A stretch of DNA of 64,000 bases from the NCBI GenBank assembly GCA_947396885.1, contig OX377202.1:21948001-22012000 (forward strand), given 5' to 3'. Below the pieces are notes generated by a model. That model made no database searches. It was not told where the DNA came from and saw nothing but the letters and a program-made list of their open reading frames with translations. Below are positions 33,401 to 45,400 of this stretch, piece after piece; the first letter of the stretch is position 1, and every line of letters begins with the position of its first letter. Position numbers and translations under genes: made by a program. The DNA is from Heligmosomoides polygyrus polygyrus (Eukaryota; Nematoda; Chromadorea; Rhabditida; Heligmosomidae).

Positions 33401-36400
33401 CCCCGATGCCGTCCTCGCATCAGGGACCCTCGCACACTTTTCACACTCGCCGGGCTTTGCGAGTGCGCGTCGGCTCCCGCGGACGCCGTAGCATTATCTC
33501 GAGAACTCTGTAACGTCATCAACCATATGATGTGACACAAAATGTTCGTAGGCCGGCCTGTCACTAGGGCCTGTCGCCTGCATTCGAATGTCCGTGTTTG
33601 GCTCGGCTTGCAAAAGCAAGCAGTTTCCAGTGGCACCACGTGGAGGAACGGACATCGCCACCGTATACGACTTAGATTTTCTAATCAGGCTTAGATTTTC
33701 TTTCTAAAAATTCAAGATCCCGAACCTCGCCAACTAATTTAGGTGTGGAGCTCTGAGTTTGTAGTGACGGAGTGAGCCCTTATTTCTACCCCAATTAATA
33801 TAGGTAGAATTTTGCAAATGCAAATGGTAGCTTCACTCATCCGCCCATCTGGATATGTAGTCACTTGCTGTTCAAACGAAGTTAAGGCAGCTATTGAGTG
33901 ACTACAGCTAGGTAGTATCCAAGTGGATAGACAAGTGGAAACGTTACTTTAGGTCAAATGTTGCAAAAAAAAACAGGCTATCAGTACATGGCATACAAAT
34001 CATGGAGTGTCGAATTTCTGTCTTCGAAGTCCGTTCGACAACGACACCATTACAGCCATTTACAATTGTTAGCCTACCCGTCATGGAAAAGTCGTCAAGA
34101 CATAAAATTGACAATCGTCGGAACATAGCCGACCAGGTGCTGAACATCAAAGCTTATCCACCCACGAAAGTACCGCTAAGACTAACAGGGGACTGCGAAG
34201 GACAGGGTACCTTTGATGAAATCTTTCGTTGAGGGTGGTGATATCATCGAATAAATAAGTCAAGAAGCAGCTTGCATTCCAGCGGAATAAATCAAGAAGC
34301 TCGTCAAGGTTGTCGCTATCGAATGTGAAATGCGATTGGATGAAAGGAAGCAACGGAAACCATGATGTCGTTCACATGGGTAAGCATTTTAGTATTAGGT
34401 TGGAAAAAAAGTCTCTTCACACTTCGAAATTTTTTTTACCCTTCCCCTTGTAAACGCACTAGCCAATGTTGATTGCTGATTTCGTAATCCTATCACACTT
34501 GTCTACCGTTCGCACGCAGACACAGGTTAAGACTCTTCTTGTAATTCGTTATCCATCCAATCTTCCGAACTCAATGCCAGATCTACCTCATGGCCGTTTT
34601 CAGCACGGCATTCTTCAAGAATTCATTAAAGAATCCACAGCACGTCAGGCAGCAGACCAAATTAACCACATATATGGCTTGGGATCTACTACTCATCGCG
34701 CCTGTTATGACACTCAGAAAGGTCGACGGCTCTCCATCGCTGCTTCTCTTCTGTCCAGATAAGGAAGAAAATCGTTTCTTCCGCGGATTGTGACAGGCGT
34801 CCTGGGTTCTGTGTGCCAACTTCCGAGGAAAAGGCAATGGGTACAAAAGGGAGAAAGCCCTAAGCCTGATCTCAAGCCCAATGTTCACGAACGGAAGATT
34901 CTCTTGAGTGTTTGGTGGATATCAGAGGAGTGATTTATCGGCAAACTCTCAGAAGTGGAGAGACACTTACTGCTGCCACATACAGTGGCCAACTCCACAA
35001 AGTCGCCGCAGCTTTCCAAGAAAAGAGGCCTGAGAAGTCGAAGGTGATGATCCTGCATGACAACGCAAAGCGACATGCTGCAAGACTCACAAGAGAAACA
35101 ATAAAGAAGCTGGGCTGGGAGGTAATGCCACATCCACCGTATAGCCCTGACCTCGCCCCTAGCGACTACCATCTCTTCCGTGGTCTCAAGCAAGAAATTG
35201 GAGAGAAATATTTTGAAACGGACGAGGACCTCAAAAATTGGATTCAGCGGTGATTCGACTTCAGAACTGCAGTCTTTTACGCGAGAGGAATTAGAAAAAT
35301 TACCACGTCTTTGGAGAAGTGTAGTAGAACAAAATAGAGTTTACCTCAGTTGATTTGACTTTGTAGTTGTGAAGTAATAAATCTTTGAAAAAAAATGAAA
35401 AGACTTTTTTTCCAACCTAATAATTGAACCCTGCTTGGGTAGGAATAACAGGTCACACCTTCTCACTGGAGCAAACTTCTTTCGTTTCTTGTTTCGCCTA
35501 CATCGCTTAATTTTCTTTACTGCTCTCCTGCTTGTGAATGTGTTCCCTTCGTTTTTTTCAGCACGATGTCTAAGGCATACGTGTTACCTGCAAAGACACC
35601 AGTACAGTAGGTAACGGTTACCAGTACAATATCTCGAAAGAGAATTAACACTTATAAGAAAATATGGGATTGAAAACAACTTTTGGTCTCTAGATTGGAG
35701 TTTGCCTTCCTTTCGTTACGCAATGTGACAATATTGCCTCGAAAGCCGAGCAAAAAGTGTTCCCACTCTTTACGGTGCTGGGCAGCAGAGATACTTGCGT
35801 ATTGGTAAATGCTTGTAAAATGTACATAAGGCCTATTGTCGAATATGGACTTGTATATTTCACCCACACAGGAAGAAGATAGTTTAAGGGGTAGAACGAG
35901 TTCAAAATAACTTTACGAGGAAGCTTTTAGTTAGAGGCCTAGGTTTCACGCACAAAAGTATTCCACGTGATGTCACATGAAGCAAGATTCTAAACCTTGA
36001 ACTTTTGCTCAGGAACAGGGCAAAAAATGATTATATGATGTTGCGTTGTTTTGACTGAGCTCCGCACGAGGTTATGCAGATCTTTATTGGCTAACCTTTC
36101 GGCGGTACATATGGCCTTCTTCAGAGCCTGAAAGGAAGAATCAAGTTAACAAGATGTGTCTACCGCGTCAGACGTCGCCTCAACCATAGACATTCGAGAC
36201 ATCCTCTAGGTATAACCTCGTGTGGAGCTCGGTCAAAACAACGCAACAAGATCTACGATGCCGAGGTTGATAGAGAGTCGTACATGACGGTTATATAATG
36301 GTCTACAAGATTTTGCATGGCAGCATTAATACCGGTGATAATTTCTCCTTGGTTCTACCATTAGAACACATGCGCTAAGAGCATGTAATAAATGTTAAAT

Positions 36401-39400
36401 GTTTAAAGGTTCATCTCTTTAGCCTCTAGGCTCTAGCCACATGCCTGAACAGCAGGTGATGCGCTGATGACCGAGGGATGCAAGCACTCGCTGCAATGAA
36501 GTTAGAACTGGCCGTTCACGTATGACTACGTAATCTTGTATTCGGTTTGTATTTGGTTTGGGTACACCATTCGATATTTTCTCCTACGCCTACTTCCGGA
36601 CAATATTAGGCGACAGAATTTTGGAACATGTACATTAATTAAATCAGCCAAGAGTTTGAAAACGCCGCCGGCATAAACGAATTTACGGCGAGAAGCTCTA
36701 GCTAGCAATACGGCTACATCTTTTGATGTTTAGGCAAAAAAGCGCAAAAAAAACGCCGCCTTTCCCACCGCCTTTTAATGGCGCTTTTCAAACTGCGTGC
36801 TTCCAAAAATTACTCCGATACTTGGGATCAGCTACAGATCTATCCGATGAGGTGAAAAACGCCCCACCTTAAAAATGTTGAATCGATCGCCTATATTCTG
36901 GTCCGTTGGGCGCTTGTAGCTGCAGTCGGAGGAGGCGCCGACAGCCGCGTGCACCCGATACCAGGTTCCTGGTTCGGATTTCCCGCCCAGGCCAACCAAG
37001 CCTTCCATCTCTCCGGGGTCGGTGAAATGGTACCAGACGTGCCTGGGAAAGATAAATCGCCGACTTGTTCATCGGCTGGCCACCGAATATCATTGTATGG
37101 CCAAATGCGCATTCATATCGGCTCCACGATATCCCGTAGAAGTAGAGTGCGCTGGCGCATATTAAGGGAATGAGTAACGCCGTCCTTTATCCTTTATATT
37201 CCGGTCGGCGCGGCACACCCCCTCTCTCGCGGGAGATAAAAACAAGCAAAGGTCACATCCTTGGCTAGCATAATCATCAACTTGTTAGTGCCGTCGGCCT
37301 GAAATAAGAAACGGTATAAAAAAAAACAAAAGGACAAAGGAGGTCGGAGGGGCGATGCTCAATCCCCTTTGAAATGCACCACGCATTCTACTTCTACGGG
37401 ATGTCGCGGAGATGATTCGAATGCTTATTTGGCCATACAATGACTTGTGGTGGCCAGCCGATGTACAAGTCAGTCAGCACTTTACCCTTCCCAGACAAGC
37501 CTGGTACCGATTCACCGACCACGGAGGGATGGAAAGTTTCGTTGGCCTGGACGTGAAATTCGAACCAGGAACCTGGAATCGGATGCATGCGACAGATGGC
37601 ACCTCCTCCGACTGCGTTACACTCCCCATGAAAGAATTCTATGGAAGAACTATGGTAATGATAAAAAATCCGTTAGTTAATACTCTTACAGCACGCACTC
37701 TACTTCTAGCATCTTGAAGGCACTTTGAACACATGTCCCCATATAAATCATAATCAAATTGGACACTGTTCTAAGCAAACTTGAAGGCTTTAAAATAAAA
37801 CTGAACATCTTCCACATCGAGGCGAGTTTCTTCCACAGTAAAATAGAGACACTCCAAAACGTTTGAAATACAGGGTGCGCCAAAATTATGGTGACAGCAC
37901 ATGCGCGAACAATTTGACTTCAACCCTCAGAACGTCTTCTTTTTTCTGTACTTGCACTGTTTTTATTGCGTCAATTTGTTTATGTTTATCTCAATCAAGA
38001 ACAAAAGAACGTTTTTTCAACACGGTGAAGCGTTTGTGCAACCGTGCTTCAATTATTGAGCTTCACCGTTAGGGCCTCTCAGCACGCAATATTCATCACC
38101 GTCTTGGGGTTCATCGAAGCATTATATATAGATCCACCGGACACTACGAAGACCTGGAAATCGAGGGTGATAGATCCAGTCGAGGAAGGCACTTATCTGT
38201 GACACTATGGGCAACATTAGGGAGGTACTTGAGCGAATTCGCAGGAACCCGGTGCGCTCGGTCCGTCGAATTTCGCGAGAAATGGACATCAGGGATACAT
38301 CGTCGAAATCAATCTTCCCTAAGGCTTAAAACCGCTCCTGAATCTCTGAACAAGGCAGAGCTCCAGCTCACAGAGCAAGAATTGTGCAGGACTGGTGCAA
38401 AAGCAACTTCCCGGACTTCATCAGCTTCCACGAGTGGCCGGCCAGCTCTACAGTTTACAGTCTGATGGATTACACCGTCTGGTCAGTTCTGGAAGCGCAA
38501 GCCTGCGGGATACCTCACCGCTCCGTGAATTCTCTGAAGGAAGCTCTCCAGAAGGCGTGGGGTGAGCTTGACATGCCATACTTGCGTGCCGTAGTCGATG
38601 CCTTCCCGAGGCGCCTCAAAGCCTGTATCTTCTCTCCTTCGACTCTCAATGCTGTGTATAGTCTACAAAAGACTATCGCACTATCGCAATCGCTGTTTTC
38701 TCGAAAGTGCTGCATTTTCACTTTCTTGAATGCCTTGTCGCCATAATTTTGGCGCACCTGCATTAGGTTGTTGCATACCAAATGGCCGATTTTGCTATAT
38801 CGATTTCTGGTCGATTTTTCGTGGCTACGAATGTTCCCGTTTGTATATAGTTTGTGAAAGCGCAGAATCTACACATTCTTACCGTTTATAGCTTTTGTGA
38901 CACAACTGCTTCTTTCCGAGTTTTTTATGTTGTTTTTACAGAATAAATCAACGTGATATTCGGGTGCTCTACAATAATACTTCGTATTTTATTTTTAATA
39001 GGTTTTGTAAAATTCAATTATGACTTTCCTTGAAGTTTTTTTTTGATCCACCTACCCCAGTAAGTGAGCATGATGCCTGAAAATTTATAAAGTTGATATT
39101 TTAAGAAAAAATAACGAATCAAGTTTTGTCTAGAAGCGCAGGCTTGCATAATTAATTAGGGTGTTGAAAGAAGAGATCCGTGCCATACACTCAACTGAAC
39201 GTCGCGATTTTATTTGAGTGACAGCAAAAATTCTGTTTATGTAGAGTAACGCAAAAGTGGTGTCGGAATAATCGTCCCCGAACGATTTCGTGACTCGATT
39301 GTAAGCGACGAGCGCTTTGACGATCGACTGATGAAAATCGTTGTCGCCGCTAAGGAGCGACTCCATCACTTCTTCTCTGCGTATGCTCCGCAGACTGGCT

Positions 39401-42400
39401 GCTCCGATCAAGCCATAGAGTCTGCTTGATGAGAAGACAGCAGAGGTACCGTCGAAAGATGTCATCATAGTCGCTGGTGACCTTAATGGGCACGTAGGTG
39501 CTACGAAGGACGGTTACAGCTGTCACGGTGGTTTCGGGTACGGGTCACGTTACGCCGATGGTGAGCATATTCTTGATTATGCGGAATCGCATAACCTCAC
39601 TATAGTGAACACCGTCTTCTGAAAACGCGACTCCCACCTCATCTCATACTATAGTGGGAGCTCCATCTCTCAGATAGATTTCGTCCTTGTGAAGGATCGC
39701 GACCGAAGACTTGTCACAGATGCGAAGGTCGTGCCGTATGAGACGGTCGCCCCACAGCAACGACCGCTGATCTGCACCCTAAAGATCGCCCCTCCAAGGC
39801 AGGGGCAGGTCGAGCGATGCGGTGCACCGAGAATCAAGTGGTGGCGAATGAGGGAGAAGGAAGCAGCTGTGATTTGTCGCATGCGGTTACCGACAGTCAC
39901 AATTGTCGACGGAACATGGAAGAAGGCTGCCGACGCGATACGTGAAGCTGCAAGGTTGGAGCTCGGCATCACGGTGCCTGTACGACGCAAGGTCGAAGAG
40001 CAGACGTGGCCGTGGACAGACGACGTGAAAGCGAAGGTTCGGAAGAAGAAGTTGCTCATCACCTGTTTCTCAGCGATAGAACAGCCGACAACTGGCAGAA
40101 GTACTAAGAAGCGATGAAAGCTGCAAAGAAGACCGTGGCTGTTGCAAGAGCCACTCATTATGGAGATGTCAACGCTCGAATCACGCGATGGTCAGCAGTA
40201 TTTGTGCCGACTTACTAAGACTCGCCTTCGTCAAACCGAGGATATTGAGAAGTTTTGCGCCATCGATGATGGGAACGGCTATCTTCTTACGGACCGCAAG
40301 AAGGCACTGAGGCGATGGCGCAACTTCTTCGAGGGAATCTCGACGGTGGAATTTCCTCATCCAGCCATCCCTTCAGCGGCTCCTACCCACTGTCGCGAGA
40401 AGAAGATCACCGTGGAGGAGAAAGAAGCGGCTCTGGAGAAGGTGAGGCCAGGCAAAGCAACTGGGCCCGATGACGTGGCGGCTGATTTATGGAATTCAAA
40501 GTTTTGGCGCCAAAGCACGACGATTCCGATTTGGAAGAAGAAGGGCAGTACTGCAGACTGCTCCAATTACCGTCCGATTCGCTCGCTTTCGCACAGCATG
40601 AAGATCTCTGAGCGAATTGTCGATGGACGAATTCGTGACATCGCTCAGCTTTCCAGCAATCAGTGCGGCTATGTGGCTGGCTGTGGCATCGTTGATGCCA
40701 TCCACGCCGCCCGCCTTCTGATAGAGAATCATCGCGAGAAACAGAGACCAGTGCATATCGCCTTTCTCGACTTGGAGAAGGCCTTTGACGGCGTACCGCG
40801 TGAAGTGATATGGTACGCCTTGCGTCAACACGGAGTTCCTGAGGAGCTCATAGAGTGGGTGCGGATGCTCTACTCTTGTCCAAAAAGTTGAGTTCAACCT
40901 GCAGCTGTAACCTCGATGGAGTTCCCTTCCTCTGTCGGGGTACACCAGGGCTCTGCGCTTTCCCCACTCCTCTTTGTTGTCTTCATGCATGCCACCAGAC
41001 GAGATCTGCAGAAGCCCTCCCTTGGGCGTTGCTTTATGCTGATGACATGATGCTTGCTAGCGAAGATAAAGGTGAACTCGAGCAAGAGGTGCAAGCATTG
41101 TGTGATCGATTAGAGCGATTTGGACTCAAATTGAACGTGAAGAAGACCGAGTGCTTAACGACGGACGTAACCCAGAGCAGCTCCATCAAGGTTAATGGCA
41201 TCGACCCTCATTGACTGGCCTGCTCTGCGATAGGAGTACACCTGAGCACCTGAAGTCGAACATCTACAGAGAAGTCGCGATGTACGGCGCTGAGTGTTGG
41301 CCTGCGAATAAAGAAGCTGAAACGCGGAGAAGTTCGGTGTCGCGACGATAGCAGATGCACAAAGCTCGCTCGCGATGGCACGACCACGTTCTGCGCGGAA
41401 ATGAAGACAGCGTCCGCAATATAGGCCTTAACTTCGAGGTAATTGGAAAACGGCCTGGAGCGCTCTAGTTTAATCTGGAAGACACTCGTTTTTGATTTGG
41501 ACAACGTTCAGCTTAATTCCAATATCGTCAAGCTTGCCTAGAAGAGTGTCTAGTTTGATTTGAAAAGTATCCAATCCAATCTGAAGTGTCCAATTTGGCC
41601 AAAAAATGGTATCTACGATGCCTTCGTGAAATGCTTCTCCTTTTCGAATAATCTTGATAACAGCGAAGTATTCAGAATCAGTCGCTCTTTATGCACACAA
41701 ATTGCCAATTGCCAATTTGAACTGAAAATTCAATAATGAAGAAATTTTGGGCGAAAGTCACAATATTACGAAGAAACAAAACGCATGACGCACACCAAAA
41801 CAGTCGTTACACTAAATGATGCTGACATCCAGTGGAAGCCCCGTTTGTTTCGCAAAAAAATTGATATAACTCACGTGTATATTTCCAGCGTGGATAATCT
41901 CTGCTAAGTTCATCGCTTCTTTCTTAGATCGAAGTACATCGAACTTTTTCCTTCTGAAAACAGAAACGTCCGCACACCGTGGCCCAATAAGAATTCTTTT
42001 CAACGCAAATGAATGCAGAGTTACCCTTCACTGTCCGTCGGAGAGTCCGCCCTTTGCGGCCCTCCACGCAAAATTAATGACCTTTCGATGGGAATTAAAT
42101 CAGGCAATAGGATTGGCTCAATGTGGAGTTGGAAGTGATCGGAAAACGACGACAAGAAGCACCAAATAAGAGTGTCTTTAAGAGGGATCTCACCGAAATC
42201 AGGCAGAAGAACCCTTTCCCAGATGGAAGCTTTAAAAGAAGAGCGATCCTGGGCTGCAAACTATTACTCAACATGGAAACATCAATACGTAGTGCTGGCG
42301 GCCAACGCCGATTTTGGCTTACTGTACGAGGTGGGGTTGAAATGTATACAGTGGCAGCCAGGCATACATACTTCCTAACAAGTCAATCCTACTAGCGATC

Positions 42401-45400
42401 AGTCAGTTAATCAACGTGAATCAATACTGTCGATTGTGGGATTATTTAAAAACAGGTTGACGAGAATTTGAATGTTGCCGCATTAACATCACAATAAAAT
42501 GAATCAATCGGTCAATATACATAGATTATTTTGAACACAACCTAGGACTATGCAACGGCCAGTGGACTGGCGTTCACCACCAGGACACCTCAGCAATGGT
42601 TCACACATCGGACATTTGACAAAAAGCGGCTTCCAAAGAGAACGTTAGGTGGGGCTAGGGTTGATTAACCCTTAAGATTACCATTTTCCTACAATTGCAT
42701 CCAACTTGCCAAGCTACAAGCACATGCCTCAGGGTTAAAACAGGGTAAAAACCTACCCCATACTACTCCGATTTTCGAACAGACACTCCCTTGTTCCTAC
42801 CTGATTCTCTGATCGATGTCGGTGAGCCGCTCAATGAGTCGCAGTTGATGCTCTTTGTACGGGTCCGAGGGCAAGGATGTGGTTGGTTCAGATGGTGATG
42901 AGGTGATCACTGAATGACGAGTCCTTACTCGACGACATCCTATCAAGTCGCGTCGCGGTTGTAGAGCTGAAAGTCGAGTTTTGGCACAAGATATCTCCAG
43001 AGATGTTGCGAATGAAGAGAACTTTTGCACTGATAGGGAATCGAACTCAGAATGACTTGCCCCGCATGCAGGGACCACTTCCATCACACCGCAATTGTTG
43101 GCTATCCGGCCGATTCATGGCTGGCAAATCATGGTATCGCCGGGAATTCAGCCCAAACGTTCTTTCTTCGCAAGGTGATGGAAAAGTAGCAGTTAAATAC
43201 AGTCAGTCTTTCAGGTATATGCCAGACGGGCACGTGTAGCGCAGTTGTAGGAGGTGCCGACTATAGCGTTCATGGTTTAGATTCCTGCCCAAGCCAACCA
43301 AGTCTTCCATCCCTCCTCCGGGGTAGGTAAATTGGTACCAGACTTATCTTGGAAGGATAGAGCGCTGACTTAGTCATCGTCTGGCCACCGCAAATCATTG
43401 CATGGCCAAATACGCATTCAACTCGCCTCTATGACATCCCCTAGAAATTGACTGCATAGCGCATCCCCATAAGCATTGAGTAATGACGTCTTTTATCCTT
43501 TCATCCTTTATATGTCAGGCATTCTACATTCTGCAAGTGATGAAGATTCATTACATGGCTTGCATAACGCCCAGAAGTCAGCCGAGCAGATGTGAACATC
43601 TCTGAATTTTTCAGCTATATACGTGGTCGCGAACTCAACATAACCAACGGAATAGCGCCTGAGCCGGGTAAGACCGGACCAGCACCTTGGAAAGCTTTCA
43701 AGAGCTCTAAGAAGTCGTGAACAAGAAGAAAAACGCCCGACACCTAGCCCACCTATTCGATTTCGCCACCTGGTTGTTATGAAAGCAGGATGAACACCCG
43801 AGCAGCGTCGAAGGAATCGAGAGGACGATGCTCGGAGTGGCACGATTCACTCACGTAAGAGAAGGCTTTCGGAGTTCCGAGCTTCGTCGAAGTTCGAAGA
43901 TGATACGCTGTCGCATGGGCCAAGTCGTCGAAAATTAGGTGGGCCGGCCACGTAATGCGCTTTGCAGACAACCGCTAGACACCGACTAGATTCCACGGGA
44001 TGTCAACAGAACACCAGAACGCCCACCAGTGCGTTGGTTGGACTTCTTCGTGAAGGCTCTGATCGAACGATATGATGCTCTTCGCGTCCCTCAAGCGAGG
44101 ATTTATCGCAGCGCTGTGGCGCACGATAGGGAGAAAAAGAACGTTAGGACTTCCGCCAAGGTTGTTCTCCGACATCCTGGCGAAAGCCCTATATGTAAGA
44201 GATACAATGCGCTTCGTGTGCTTTGAGGGAGTGCGACTTCATGGGCCATTCTGGCACCTGAAAGGGACAACTGCAGACGTTGCCTCATCGTGCAGCTCTG
44301 TCAGCAATAGGAGTACAGGTATAGCCGCCAGCTATAAGTCGTGTACTGCGCCTTCAACATGGTGCTACCTAGTGAAGAATGATGAGTGAAGAATGATTCC
44401 CTCTTTGACTGTTCCTCTTTAAAACTATCCCATGGACCTTTTCCCACAAGTTCTTAGAATTATAACCCTCTTCGGTGCTATTTCTAGGAGTGAGCAAACA
44501 CTTAAATTAGTTAGATCCAGTTAAATAAAAGGATAAAGGGTAAAGAACGGGATTAATCAATTCCTTTGGGGATGTGTCATGCATTTTACTGCTAGTGAAT
44601 ATCCTAGGAAGACTACGTTCTCCTGAGCCGGGACCCGAACTGGGGACCTCGAAGCGGGTGAACGCCTCAGTCGGCTTCTGCTCCGACTGCTTTTCACGTT
44701 AAGTATACACCCAAGAAAGTATTGTTTTGCAACTCCTCAGACATATATCTCTCCCACAGTGGTGGAACGCTGGTTGATAAGTTAGTGCAGTAGATGCCGA
44801 CGATAGCAGCAATCCTAAAGAAGCGTTTATTGTACGAGTTCAGATGCCATTTAAAACTCCTAACGGCTCTTTCAACTGAGATTTTCTCTTCGCCAACCCC
44901 AATACAAACAACACTTGGCTGAGAAGCTTACAGCTTGTTAGATGTTCAGTGTTCACTTCAATGCAGACATAAATCATGGAGAAAACACTGATCGATTGGT
45001 CTTAGGACCACGAAAAACAGTTCTGTCTTTCTCAGTTCGAAAACCTCGGCAGACCACAGCCAGCATCGAGCGAAAGGTCTATGCATTTCCACACGCAAAA
45101 GCTTGGATGAAGCCGTTGAGCGAATGGACGGAGCCCTACTCGCGGTGGAGTCCAAAACAGAGCAGGGTCTTCATTGGATACCCCTTAACCGTTGCCAGAT
45201 TTTTGAAAGAGACACGAAACCATTAGGACATCCGAAGAAATGTGCGGAAGTTGACGAAGTTCACGTCTCCACACGATTAGTTGGATACTCGAATTCACAA
45301 CAGTGTACAAAAATTCATACGAGCCGGATGCACGGCACAATCCGAAGACCACCCGCCCTGACGACCGCACATTAGAAAACGTTCTGAGCGATCCCACCAA

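Larger units (their letters stand above)
30571..33490 (-). mobile_element. RTE-like retrotransposon copy C, near full length
   Basis: The most complete RTE copy: endonuclease, linker, RT and C-terminus on the minus strand, with an (ATC)n/(GAT)n tail at 30571-30582. It lies in a receptor intron on the same strand as that gene. A deletion/frameshift near 31900 splits the protein into two frames. A 17-C run (33388-33404) lies in the 5' leader. The 5' end is estimated. Confidence 0.9.

Noticed and set aside
34147..34353. Minus-strand frame as a missing receptor exon
   Set aside because: The peptide does not fit helix 3-5 and no acceptor gives the required phase 0 start.
37686..37883. Minus-strand frame with [14 protein letters not shown] as a receptor exon
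   Set aside because: Mild likeness to a receptor helix, but an in-frame stop follows and no GT donor exists at a usable position.
42123..42395. 90-codon plus-strand frame as a gene
   Set aside because: It starts with a string like the RTE tail (ELEVIGKRR) and lacks any other support; probably an RTE scrap.
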